Shown in pieces: positions 25,778 through 33,374 of a stretch of DNA of 64,000 nt. The notes under the pieces are model-generated. The model did not search any database. It was not told where the DNA came from and worked only from the letters and a program-made list of their open reading frames with translations. Made by a program: the position numbers and the translations under genes. Origin of the DNA: Psychroserpens mesophilus (GTDB lineage Bacteria > Bacteroidota > Bacteroidia > Flavobacteriales > Flavobacteriaceae). The number at the start of each line of letters is the position of its first letter. Within the stretch, counting starts at the first letter, position 1. The DNA lies in NCBI RefSeq assembly GCF_000826645.1, contig NZ_JXJP01000008.1, positions 186,001-250,000 of the forward strand, read 5' to 3'.

Positions 25778-25784
25778 AATTTAA

Positions 25785-27644
25785 TTACATAAATTTTTTA
25801 TCAAAATCATCAACACTCATTGTAATAAATGTCGTTCTGTTCGTTGGTGAAACTGAAGGTTCTTTACAAGCAAATAAACTATTCACTAAATGTTCCTGTT
25901 CCATATTTGTCAAAGCCTGACCAGCTTTAATCGCCAGACTTTTAGACAGTGACTTGGCTAATAAATCTGTGGCACTAAAATTACTATCTGGTACTTCTTG
26001 TTCAACATCACTAATGAGTTGTTCTAAAATAATTGACACTTCACTCTCTGGTACATTAACAGGAACTCCTGTAATTTCAATACGATTATCTTCAAATTTA
26101 GAAAACACAAAACCTGTGTGTTCTAAATCTTCTTTTAATTGCTTTAACAATTCCATTTCAGAAGACGAAAACTGTAATTCTAATGGAAAAAGCAACTGCT
26201 GACTTACAGCTTCTTTTATAGTTGTATGCTTCAATAAACCTTCATAAAGCACACGTTGATGTGCGCGATGCTGATCTATGATGAGCATACCCGATTTAAT
26301 CGTACTTATAATGTATTTATTGTGCAACTGATAAGTTCGTTGCGAAGATTCTATGGTGGCATTCTCATTAAAAAGCGATTGGTTTTCTGGCTCACTTTCG
26401 AACTGAACCTCACTAAACTCCTGATGTGTTTGGGTGCCTTTACTTTCTAATCCAACATACAAACTTTCCCATTGTGCAGCAGGTTCTTTTTTATAAGATG
26501 TTGAGAATCCACCAGACTTACTTTGTGATTTTTCCTGTTGGAATGGATTGAAAGACCGATTGACTTCAATAGTTGGATTAGACGACCGTTTCCCTTCATA
26601 ATGGTAAGGTGTATCCAGGTTTTTATCACGATCAAAATCTAAAACTGGTGCAATATTAAACTGTCCTAAACTATGTTTTACAGATGATCTCAAAATAGCG
26701 TATAAGGTATGCTCATCATCAAACTTAATTTCCGTTTTAGTTGGATGAATATTAATATCAATCGTTTTAGGATCTACAATGAGGTTTAAAAAATAACTTG
26801 GATAACTGCCATCTTTCATTAATCCTTCAAAAGCAGAACTAATCGCATGATTTAAATAAGCACTTTTAATGAAGCGATTATTGACGAAAAAGAATTGTTC
26901 ATTTTTAGTTTTCCTTGCAAACTCAGGCTTTCCGACAAATCCGGAAATTTTTAAAACTTCAGTTTCTTCTTCAACAGGAACGAGTTTTTCATTCGTTTTT
27001 CCACCAAAAATATTTACGACGCGTTGTCTATAGTTACTCTTCGGAAGGTTAAAACTCTCGCTTCCGTTATGAACCATAACAAATGCAATATCAGGATGTG
27101 CTAAAGCCACACGATGAAATTCATCAATAATATGTCGCAATTCTACATTATTCGATTTTAAAAAATTGCGTCGCGCAGGAATATTAAAAAACAAATGCTT
27201 TACAGAAATGGATGTTCCTTTAGGCGTAACAACCACTTCCTGAGATTTCACCTCACTGCCTTCAATTTCAATTTGAGTGCCTAGTTCGTCTTGTTCCTGT
27301 TTGGTTTTAAGTTCTACATGAGCGATGGCCGCAATACTTGCAAGCGCTTCACCACGAAACCCTTTAGTATGTAAACTGAATAAATCTTCAGCAGAACGAA
27401 TTTTAGACGTGGCATGACGTTCAAAGCTTAAACGAGCATCGGTAACGCTCATTCCTTTTCCATCATCAATAACCTGAATAAGGGTTTTCCCAGCATCCTT
27501 AACAATAAGTTTTATAAGCGTAGATTCAGCATCAATAGCGTTTTCAAGTAACTCTTTAACGACTGAAGCCGGACGCTGTACGACTTCGCCTGCTGCAATT
27601 TGATTAGCAACATGATCTGGTAAAAGTTGGATAATGTCTGCCAT
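25785..27644 (-). CDS. mutL: DNA mismatch repair protein MutL
   Basis: The 619-aa protein has the GHKL ATPase N-domain: LENAIDA (about 33-39), DDGKGM (61-66), and TKGFRGEALASIAA (about 90-103). The linker (about 340-430) is low in complexity. The C-terminal dimerisation domain carries the box DQHRAHQRVLYE (457-468), where canonical nuclease-active MutL has DQHAxxExxxxE: Ala is Arg460 and the first Glu is Gln463, while the last Glu468 is kept. The final CPHGRP motif is replaced by ACKEPSVSPTNR. It overlaps the next upstream gene by 1 bp. Confidence 0.95.
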   Translation of the reverse strand: MADIIQLLPDHVANQIAAGEVVQRPASVVKELLENAIDAESTLIKLIVKDAGKTLIQVIDDGKGMSVTDARLSFERHATSKIRSAEDLFSLHTKGFRGEALASIAAIAHVELKTKQEQDELGTQIEIEGSEVKSQEVVVTPKGTSISVKHLFFNIPARRNFLKSNNVELRHIIDEFHRVALAHPDIAFVMVHNGSESFNLPKSNYRQRVVNIFGGKTNEKLVPVEEETEVLKISGFVGKPEFARKTKNEQFFFVNNRFIKSAYLNHAISSAFEGLMKDGSYPSYFLNLIVDPKTIDINIHPTKTEIKFDDEHTLYAILRSSVKHSLGQFNIAPVLDFDRDKNLDTPYHYEGKRSSNPTIEVNRSFNPFQQEKSQSKSGGFSTSYKKEPAAQWESLYVGLESKGTQTHQEFSEVQFESEPENQSLFNENATIESSQRTYQLHNKYIISTIKSGMLIIDQHRAHQRVLYEGLLKHTTIKEAVSQQLLFPLELQFSSSEMELLKQLKEDLEHTGFVFSKFEDNRIEITGVPVNVPESEVSIILEQLISDVEQEVPDSNFSATDLLAKSLSKSLAIKAGQALTNMEQEHLVNSLFACKEPSVSPTNRTTFITMSVDDFDKKFM

Positions 27645-27931
27645 TAGCGATCTGAAAAGAAAATAGAGAGATCAAAATCAATGATGAACAAAAATGCTAA
27701 TATCAAAACACCAACAATAATCATAATTCGACGGTTAGCACCAGATCGATCTTCATTATATTTATAATCGTCTAAAGCATTATTAAGCTTAGTCTTTAGC
27801 CCTTTATCACTTCCTGCTGTTACCCGATAATCGTCAAACTTATGCTTAAGCTCAAAAGGACTTCCTTCTCCTTTATAATAACGAGGTGTATAGCTATATT
27901 TTTTGTTCTTGCGTGTGTTTAGAATTCCCAT
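27644..27931 (-). CDS. Small SYTPR-motif membrane protein (often mislabelled riboflavin synthase subunit)
   Basis: The 95-aa protein has a basic N-terminus RKNKKYSYTPRYYKGEGSPF (7-26), an acidic/basic helical middle, and one C-terminal membrane helix (about 70-90, IMIIVGVLILAFLFIIDF). There is no enzymatic domain. Databases often call such genes 'riboflavin synthase subunit beta' only because of their position near ribH. It lies between mutL and a paralogue with the same motif. Confidence 0.7.
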   Translation of the reverse strand: MGILNTRKNKKYSYTPRYYKGEGSPFELKHKFDDYRVTAGSDKGLKTKLNNALDDYKYNEDRSGANRRIMIIVGVLILAFLFIIDFDLSIFFSDR

Positions 27932-27933
27932 AA

Positions 27934-28158
27934 TTATGATATTTCATAGTGATTTAAAATTAACCAAACTGCAATTATCATTCCTAAAACAATTAATAAC
28001 AAGATTAATTTATTAGAAGATTTACTTCCTTTTTTACCACGACTTCTAACGGTTTCCCATTGCGACTTGATATTGTCATCAAGACTACTATCAGAATCTC
28101 TAAGATGCCTAGGTGTGTAACTGAAGCGTTTATTTTTGCGTTGCTGAAATAAGTTCAC
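27934..28158 (-). CDS. Small SYTPR-motif membrane protein (paralogue of downstream gene)
   Basis: The 74-aa protein shares QRKNKRFSYTPR at the N-terminus with the neighbouring 95-aa protein and has the same layout: a basic/acidic soluble part and a C-terminal membrane helix (LILLLIVLGMIIAVWLIL). It probably arose by tandem duplication. It is 2 bp ahead of the paralogue. Function unknown; both are likely N-in, C-out tail-anchored proteins. Confidence 0.65.
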   Translation of the reverse strand: MNLFQQRKNKRFSYTPRHLRDSDSSLDDNIKSQWETVRSRGKKGSKSSNKLILLLIVLGMIIAVWLILNHYEIS

Positions 28159-28305
28159 TACAAAACCTAATAGATGTTATACTTCAAAAGTACTGAATTT
28201 ACAAGGAAAAATAGATTTTGGAGTCCTAAAAATTGTTAACAACTCTAAAGTATAAAGTTAGCAGAGTTATGAAATAATTAAGTACTCACTAATTGAGAAA
28301 AAATC

Positions 28306-28788
28306 TTACTTTTTATTAAGCTCAGCCATTTTAATAGCAGCTATCGCAGCTTCTGTACCTTTATTACCATGTTTCCCGCCTGAGCGATCTAAAGATTGCT
28401 GCATGTTATTATCTGTTAGAAGACAAAAGATAACTGGTGTATTAGTAGTAACATTTAAATCTTTGATACCTTGAGTAACACCTTCACAGACAAAATCGAA
28501 GTGTTTTGTTTCGCCTTGAATGACACAACCTATAGCGATAACGACATCTACATTTTGAGAAATCATTTTTTTCGAGCCATAAATCAATTCAAAACTACCA
28601 GGAACATCCCATTTAATAATATTCTCAGAACGTGCTCCGCAATCTAATAAGGCGTCCAAAGCACCTTTATAGAGTCCGTTGGTTACCGTATCATTCCATT
28701 CTGAAACAACAATCCCAAACCGAAAGTCTTTCGCGTTTGGGATTGTGTTTTTATCGTAATTTGATAAGTTATGGTTTGCAGTTGCCAT
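28306..28788 (-). CDS. ribH: 6,7-dimethyl-8-ribityllumazine synthase
   Basis: The 160-aa enzyme condenses 5-amino-6-ribitylaminouracil with dihydroxybutanone phosphate in riboflavin synthesis. It shows VVSEWNDTVTNGLYKGA (about 27-43), VPGSFELIY, and the phosphate/substrate motif GCVIQGETKHFDFV (about 87-100, with the catalytic His). DRSGGKHGNKGTEAA is the C-terminal signature. It forms an icosahedral shell in relatives. It starts 1 bp after the TPR gene stop. Confidence 0.97.
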   Translation of the reverse strand: MATANHNLSNYDKNTIPNAKDFRFGIVVSEWNDTVTNGLYKGALDALLDCGARSENIIKWDVPGSFELIYGSKKMISQNVDVVIAIGCVIQGETKHFDFVCEGVTQGIKDLNVTTNTPVIFCLLTDNNMQQSLDRSGGKHGNKGTEAAIAAIKMAELNKK

Positions 28789-28789
28789 A

Positions 28790-29554
28790 TTAATTCTTTG
28801 CTTCTGCTCTTCCTATAAATACATCAATATTGGTAGCTTCGGTAGCGCTTGAAAATTCTTCTTTTATTCTTTTGAAATATCCTAAAGCTTTATCAGCTTG
28901 CCCTAAACCTAAAGCCACATTAGCAGCTTTAAACAAATACATAGGTGTCGTATAGTCGTTCGTTGAAGCAGCAATCGCTTTTTCATAGTATCCAAGAGCA
29001 TCTTCAGGCTGATTTAATTGCACAAACGCATCACCAATAGCACCTTTAGATACAGGACCTAAAACAGCATCATCCGTTTTAAAATCACTTAAGTGCTTCA
29101 CTGCATTTGTATAATCTTTCGTGTTTAAATAAGCCATTCCAGCGTAATAGTTTGCAAGGTTACCAGCAGGAGTGCTACCATATTCATTAATGATATCTAA
29201 CATCCCATATTTTCCTTCACCACCAGTTAAAGACAAATTATATAATGAATCTTTAGCAGTTCCATTTACAGCTTCTTCAAAATACTTTTGAGCTGTGAAC
29301 ATTTCATTCATAGCTTCATCTGCTTTTGGTTCTGCTACAAATTTATTGTAACCTAAGTAACCTAATACGATTGCAGCTGCAAGACCTACAATTATAAAAA
29401 TGTTCTTCTGATTCTTAACAGCCCAGTCTTCAGCTTTTGAAGCTCCTTCATCTAAGGTATTAAAAACTTCAGCAGTTGTTGAGTTCTCCTCTATAGCTTC
29501 AACCTTCTCAGCTTTTGTTTTTGGTTTGTAACCTCTTTTCTTATAAGTTGCCAT
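28790..29554 (-). CDS. Tetratricopeptide repeat protein, single-pass membrane (YfgM-like)
   Basis: The 254-aa protein has a charged cytoplasmic N-terminus (about 1-50), one membrane helix (NIFIIVGLAAAIVLGYLGY, about 51-69) and a periplasmic TPR region with repeats around 105-235 (for example NYYAGMAYLNTKDYTNAVKHL and DALGYYEKA). The layout is like YfgM/TPR_21 ancillary chaperone proteins, although no direct partner is visible here. It precedes ribH by 1 bp. Confidence 0.8.
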   Translation of the reverse strand: MATYKKRGYKPKTKAEKVEAIEENSTTAEVFNTLDEGASKAEDWAVKNQKNIFIIVGLAAAIVLGYLGYNKFVAEPKADEAMNEMFTAQKYFEEAVNGTAKDSLYNLSLTGGEGKYGMLDIINEYGSTPAGNLANYYAGMAYLNTKDYTNAVKHLSDFKTDDAVLGPVSKGAIGDAFVQLNQPEDALGYYEKAIAASTNDYTTPMYLFKAANVALGLGQADKALGYFKRIKEEFSSATEATNIDVFIGRAEAKN

Positions 29555-29573
29555 AATTCTATATTTGTGCCCG

Positions 29574-29581
29574 CAAAAATA
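29574..29581 (-). promoter_or_regulatory. -7 promoter element for the TPR-ribH operon
   Basis: On the minus strand TATTTTTG matches TAnnTTTG exactly, 20 bp ahead of the TPR gene start, with a TTT at the -33 distance. Confidence 0.4.
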
Positions 29582-29617
29582 AAATTTTTATTGGGATTTA
29601 AAAGGTAAATTATTTGT

Positions 29618-29625
29618 TATTTTTA
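29618..29625 (+). promoter_or_regulatory. Possible -7 element for recF
   Basis: TATTTTTA is one mismatch from the consensus and lies about 50 bp ahead of the recF start in the divergent region with the TPR gene. Confidence 0.25.
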
Positions 29626-29675
29626 CTTCTTCTTACTATCAACTAAACCTAAACCCGAATATTTCAGTTAGTTTT

Positions 29676-30755
29676 ATGATTTTAAAATCCCTAAGCTTGG
29701 TCAATTATAAGAATTTTGAAAGTCAAGACTTTGAATTTGACACTAAGATTAATTGCTTTGTAGGCTTCAATGGTGTTGGCAAGACAAATGTCTTAGACGC
29801 TATATATCATCTATCTTTAGGGAAAAGTTATTTTAATCCTGTGGCGACTCAAAACATCAATCATGATGCTGATTTTTTTGTGATAGATGGAATCTTTGAC
29901 AAGCATGAGCGTACTGAAAAGATTATTGTTTCACTTAAACGTGGACAGAAAAAAATGATTAAGCGCAATGGGAAAGCTTATGAAAAATTTAGCGATCATA
30001 TTGGTTTTATTCCTTTAGTTATCATTTCGCCAGCAGATCGTGATTTAATTATCGAAGGCAGCGATACACGACGTAAGTTTATTGACAGTGTGATTTCTCA
30101 AAGCAATAAAGTATATCTCAACCACTTAATAAACTACAATAAAGTCCTGTCTCAGCGCAATGCCTTATTGAAATATTTTGCACTCAACAACACATTTAAT
30201 CAGCAAACTTTAGAAGTTTACAATGAGCAGTTGCACACGTATGGTTCTGAAATATTTAAGATACGACATGAATTTCTTGAGGCTTTCATTCCTATTTTCA
30301 AAAAACGTTATGAAGCCATAAGTAATAATAACGAATCGGTCAACCTCATCTATAAAAGTGATTTATACGAAGATGATTTAAGTTCACTCTTATTACAACG
30401 TATCAATAAAGATAAGGCTTTACAATACACCAGTGTTGGGATTCATAAAGATGATTTAAGTTTTGAAATTGAAACACATCCTATTAAAAAATTCGGAAGT
30501 CAAGGTCAGCAAAAATCATTTTTAATTGCTTTAAAACTAGCGCAGTTCGATTTTGTAAAACAACAAAGTGGTGTAACGCCTTTACTGCTTTTAGACGATA
30601 TTTTTGATAAATTGGATGAACAACGCGTCGCTCAAATTATTGGTTTGGTTGACAATGAAGATTTCGGACAATTATTTATTAGCGATACACATGCCGAACG
30701 TACAGAAAATGTCGTCAAGCAAATTCATCAATCGTATAAAATTTTTAAATTATAG
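29676..30755 (+). CDS. recF: DNA replication and repair protein RecF
   Basis: The 359-aa SMC-like ATPase loads RecA at gaps through RecOR. Walker [15 protein letters not shown] is at about 29-42, the ABC signature is [19 protein letters not shown] (about 269-287), and Walker B is [13 protein letters not shown]-terminal SLVNYKNF is the usual RecF start. It is followed at 2 bp by a lipoprotein gene and then a DciA-like gene. No dnaA or dnaN gene is nearby. Confidence 0.96.
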   Translation: MILKSLSLVNYKNFESQDFEFDTKINCFVGFNGVGKTNVLDAIYHLSLGKSYFNPVATQNINHDADFFVIDGIFDKHERTEKIIVSLKRGQKKMIKRNGKAYEKFSDHIGFIPLVIISPADRDLIIEGSDTRRKFIDSVISQSNKVYLNHLINYNKVLSQRNALLKYFALNNTFNQQTLEVYNEQLHTYGSEIFKIRHEFLEAFIPIFKKRYEAISNNNESVNLIYKSDLYEDDLSSLLLQRINKDKALQYTSVGIHKDDLSFEIETHPIKKFGSQGQQKSFLIALKLAQFDFVKQQSGVTPLLLLDDIFDKLDEQRVAQIIGLVDNEDFGQLFISDTHAERTENVVKQIHQSYKIFKL

Positions 30756-30757
30756 AT

Positions 30758-31180
30758 ATGCATAGAACACACATCTGTTTAATCATCCTTTCTTTTTTTT
30801 TATTAAGTTGCTCTAAAGATCCTGAAACTCTAATGCCGCATTTAAGTGGTTACTGGGAAATAGAAGAAGTCACTTTATCTGATGGTTCAAAAAAATCATA
30901 TACGTATAATGATACGATAGATTATATTGAAATCACTGATAGCTTGACAGGATTCAGAACCAAATTAAAACCTAATTTATCTGGCACTTACGAAACTTCA
31001 ACAGACAAAGAACGTATAACGATTAAAATAGAAAATGACAGTTTACATTTGATGTACTCCACACCTTATGCCAACTGGAAAGAAACAGTTTTAAATGCCA
31101 ATAAAGATCAATTATTACTTATGAATACGAATAAAGATATGTATCTTTATAAAAGATATGAGCCTTTGAATTTAGAGTAA
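30758..31180 (+). CDS. Lipocalin-like lipoprotein
   Basis: The 140-aa protein starts with a lipoprotein signal (MHRTHICLIILSFFLLSC, Cys18). The mature part begins with LSGYWEIEEVTLSDGSKK (about 29-46), the GxW motif of lipocalin-like barrels, and alternates charged and hydrophobic residues. Its ligand is unknown. It lies between recF (2-bp gap) and the DciA-like gene (18-bp gap), so it is probably co-transcribed with them. Confidence 0.75.
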   Translation: MHRTHICLIILSFFLLSCSKDPETLMPHLSGYWEIEEVTLSDGSKKSYTYNDTIDYIEITDSLTGFRTKLKPNLSGTYETSTDKERITIKIENDSLHLMYSTPYANWKETVLNANKDQLLLMNTNKDMYLYKRYEPLNLE

Positions 31181-31198
31181 GGTTTAATTAAGATTGAT

Positions 31199-31495
31199 AT
31201 GGCAAAACGCAATAATGAGCATCTACCGATTAGTGATATTTTAAAAGAATTTGTCGATGCAAATAATCTTCAAACAGGCTTAGACAAAGTAAATGTTAGA
31301 GAAGCCTGGTCAAAAATGATGGGAAACGGTGTCAATAATTACACAACGAATATCGTTTTAGAACGTGACACATTATATGTACAATTAAGTTCAAGTGTAT
31401 TACGTGAAGAACTCAGTTATGGTAAGGAAAAAATTATAAAAATGCTCAATGAATCTTTAGGAAAAGATGTTATAAGTAAATTAGTATTACGTTAG
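31199..31495 (+). CDS. DUF721/DciA-like protein
   Basis: The 98-aa protein has the DUF721 layout: an N-terminal PISDILKEFVDAN helix, REAWSKMMG (about 41-49, the W-containing core), a beta hairpin with VQLSSSVLREELSY (about 60-73), and a final helix. DciA proteins load DnaB helicase in bacteria without DnaC, and in many phyla the gene sits beside recF, as here. Role as helicase loader is therefore a sound inference; it is not proven for Bacteroidota from sequence alone. Confidence 0.75.
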   Translation: MAKRNNEHLPISDILKEFVDANNLQTGLDKVNVREAWSKMMGNGVNNYTTNIVLERDTLYVQLSSSVLREELSYGKEKIIKMLNESLGKDVISKLVLR

Positions 31496-31516
31496 ATTTC
31501 GTTAAATTCATCACAT

Positions 31517-31657
31517 AAAAGAGGCTGTATGAAAAGTACAATCTATTTAAATCTGTCACATTGAGCGCAGTCGAAATGTCTTAGAAATCAATAATATAGA
31601 TTTCTCGACTTCGCTCGAAATGACAGTTCTAGACACTTTTAAGACAGCCTCTTCTTT
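31517..31657. repeat. Nested inverted-repeat element
   Basis: The outer arms AGAGGCTGT (31520-31528) and ACAGCCTCT (31644-31652) enclose inner arms: TCTGTCACATTGAGCGCAGT at about 31552 and the partly complementary TCGACTTCGCTCGAAATGAC near 31605-31624. Strings of the type CATTGAGCGCAGTCGAAATG recur in many Bacteroidota genomes between genes (from memory). It resembles a BIME/MITE-like palindromic repeat and may also end the recF transcript. Confidence 0.7.
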
Positions 31658-31668
31658 TATTTAAAGTA

Positions 31669-31725
31669 AGATACTGAATCAAGTTCAGCATAAGCGATTC
31701 ACACAAGTTTAAAAAACTTGGTTCT
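31669..31725. repeat. 57-bp direct repeat, copy 1
   Basis: This begins AGATACTGAATCAAGTTCAG and ends ACAAGTTTAAAAAACTTGGT plus TCT. It matches copy 2 at 55 of 57 positions by eye. Each copy holds two small hairpins: CTGAA/TTCAG and CAAGTT/AACTTG. Confidence 0.85.
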
Positions 31726-31750
31726 GTATAATCTTAACTCATTTTTGATG

Positions 31751-31807
31751 AGATACTGAAACTAGTTCAGCATAAGCGATTCACACAAGTTTAAAAAACT
31801 TGGTTCT
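31751..31807. repeat. 57-bp direct repeat, copy 2
   Basis: This is the second copy, 82 bp downstream of copy 1, with differences at two bases in the first hairpin (AAACTAG instead of AATCAAG). The terminal CAAGTT/AACTTG hairpin lies just beyond the isomerase gene and could help to terminate it on the minus strand. Confidence 0.85.
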
Positions 31808-31811
31808 CTGC

Positions 31812-32744
31812 TTACTTCACATCCATTAATTCTACATCAAAAACTAAAGTAGCATTTGGTGGAATCACACCTCCTGCTCCAGCAGCTCCATAACCTAAAT
31901 CACTAGGAATTACCAAACGAGCTTTATCTCCTACATTGAGTAAGCAAATCCCTTCATCCCAACCAGGAATCACCTGACCAACACCAACTTGAAAATCTAA
32001 AGGTGCATTTCTTTTATATGAGGAATCAAAAACAGTTCCGTCTGCCAACTGACCTTTATAATGTACTGATACCATTTTACCAGCTTCAGCAGGTTTACCA
32101 TTTCCTTTTTGAATGATCTGGTAACGTAATCCGCTTTTTGTTTCTTCAAATCCTGAAGCCAATTTATCTAATTCAGCTCTTGCAGCATCACGTTCAGCAG
32201 CAACACGCTTTTCTCTTGCGCCTTCAAACGTTCTAAAAGCTTCAACAGCATTAAATTTTTCCGCAGCATCACCAACTCTTAAAATTTCTAAAGTTTCAAT
32301 AGCATCACCTTGAGCAATTGCATCTACAACCTCTTGTCCTTCAACTACTTTTCCAAAAACAGTATGATTATTATCTAACCATGGTGTTTCAGTATGTGTG
32401 ATAAAAAACTGACTTCCATTCGTTCCTGGTCCAGCATTTGCCATGGACAATATTCCTGGAGCATCATGTTTTAAATCTGGATGAAATTCGTCATCGAACT
32501 TATATCCTGGATTTCCAGTTCCAGTACCTTGAGGACAACCACCTTGAATCATAAAATCTGGAATTACTCTGTGGAATTTCAATCCGTCATAATAAGGATT
32601 ACCTTGAGGCTTTGCTGAATTTTCTAAATTACCTTCTGCCAAAGCAACGAAATTTCCAACTGTTCCTGGTGTTTTTTCAAATTCTAAAGCGACTAAAATT
32701 TCGCCTTTTGTTGTATTAAATTTTGCGTATAAACCGTCTTGCAT
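31812..32744 (-). CDS. Peptidyl-prolyl isomerase, cyclophilin-FKBP fusion
   Basis: The 310-aa protein joins two unrelated isomerase folds. The N-terminal cyclophilin (about 1-160) has [22 protein letters not shown] and [10 protein letters not shown] charged helical linker rich in Arg/Ala/Glu (about 168-195) leads to an FKBP domain (about 205-310) with [27 protein letters not shown] and LGYGAAGAG. There is no signal peptide, so it acts in the cytoplasm as a folding helper. A canonical -7 element lies 24 bp upstream. Confidence 0.95.
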   Translation of the reverse strand: MQDGLYAKFNTTKGEILVALEFEKTPGTVGNFVALAEGNLENSAKPQGNPYYDGLKFHRVIPDFMIQGGCPQGTGTGNPGYKFDDEFHPDLKHDAPGILSMANAGPGTNGSQFFITHTETPWLDNNHTVFGKVVEGQEVVDAIAQGDAIETLEILRVGDAAEKFNAVEAFRTFEGAREKRVAAERDAARAELDKLASGFEETKSGLRYQIIQKGNGKPAEAGKMVSVHYKGQLADGTVFDSSYKRNAPLDFQVGVGQVIPGWDEGICLLNVGDKARLVIPSDLGYGAAGAGGVIPPNATLVFDVELMDVK

Positions 32745-32767
32745 GTTGTTTTATTTTAATTGAGGTG

Positions 32768-32775
32768 CAAAGATA
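32768..32775 (-). promoter_or_regulatory. -7 promoter element for the isomerase gene
   Basis: On the minus strand TATCTTTG followed by C matches the Bacteroidota -7 consensus exactly; the start codon is 24 bp downstream. Confidence 0.5.
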
Positions 32776-32864
32776 CACAATGATTTATGATATACGAATT
32801 GCGATTTACGAAATTATAAATCACTTAAATATTTATTTGGAGTCATATAAATTGTGACGGTTTA

Positions 32865-32872
32865 TAATTTTG
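32865..32872 (+). promoter_or_regulatory. -7 promoter element
   Basis: TAATTTTG matches TAnnTTTG exactly, 41 bp ahead of the ATG at 32914. If used, it rules out the earlier in-frame ATG at 32854. Confidence 0.35.
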
Positions 32873-32913
32873 TACCCTTCCATAATAAAAGTAATTTTAC
32901 CAAAAATTGTGTT

Positions 32914-33369
32914 ATGAGTTTTATTTCCAAATTAAAGTCAGCTTTCGGAAAAGCTAAAGCTATTAATAAGAATCACGTTGAAGATGGCATTGAAGCTATT
33001 ATCACAGATATTGAAAATGATCCTTTTGCAATTTCTGAATCTAATGTACTGTATTCAGGATTAAACGAATTAGGAGGCTACTTTTTTTTTCAGACTGTAA
33101 TTGTAGGTACATTTCATATAAAAACTGTGAAAGGTGCTCAACTTAAAATTGTAGGTCATGATTTTGAATTGGCATTAGACTCAGACATGTTAGAATTAGA
33201 ATCTGATCACTCCAATGTTTCCAACAGAAGCATTTCGAAAATAGACTTTCAAATAGAAGAAACTGATGCCGTTAAACTAAATCGTTCTGCCATTAAACAG
33301 CTTATATTAACTTGCAAAAACCACGAATTAAGCTTTTCTATATATGAGTTAAGTGATGAAGAAGAATAA
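32914..33369 (+). CDS. Hypothetical protein (151 aa)
   Basis: I choose the ATG at 32914 (MSFISKLKSAFGKAKAINKN); a 20-residue longer frame would begin upstream of a promoter-like element. The protein has an amphipathic N-terminal helix, then alternating strands (GGYFFFQTVIVGTFHIKTV, about 54-72) and an acidic end (ELSDEEE). There is no signal or membrane helix, so it is probably cytoplasmic. I do not recognise the family. It is convergent with recQ, with 5 bp between them. Confidence 0.65.
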   Translation: MSFISKLKSAFGKAKAINKNHVEDGIEAIITDIENDPFAISESNVLYSGLNELGGYFFFQTVIVGTFHIKTVKGAQLKIVGHDFELALDSDMLELESDHSNVSNRSISKIDFQIEETDAVKLNRSAIKQLILTCKNHELSFSIYELSDEEE

Positions 33370-33374
33370 AAATT

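Larger units (their letters stand above)
31496..31811. other. 316-bp repeat-rich intergenic region
   Basis: There is no gene here. The stretch contains a nested inverted repeat (31517-31657) followed by two copies of a 57-bp direct repeat (31669-31725 and 31751-31807). It separates the convergent DciA-like and peptidyl-prolyl isomerase genes. The last copy ends 4 bp before the isomerase stop codon. Confidence 0.85.

Noticed and set aside
27644-28158. Riboflavin synthase subunits
   Set aside because: The proteins are small tail-anchored membrane proteins without the duplicated barrel of RibE or the lumazine synthase fold; only their position near ribH suggests that name.
29676-31495. Chromosome origin at recF-DciA
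   Set aside because: No TTATCCACA boxes, AT-rich unwinding region, dnaA or dnaN gene was seen.
31517-31807. CRISPR array
   Set aside because: Only two copies of the 57-bp repeat are present, with a 25-bp interval, and there are no cas genes.
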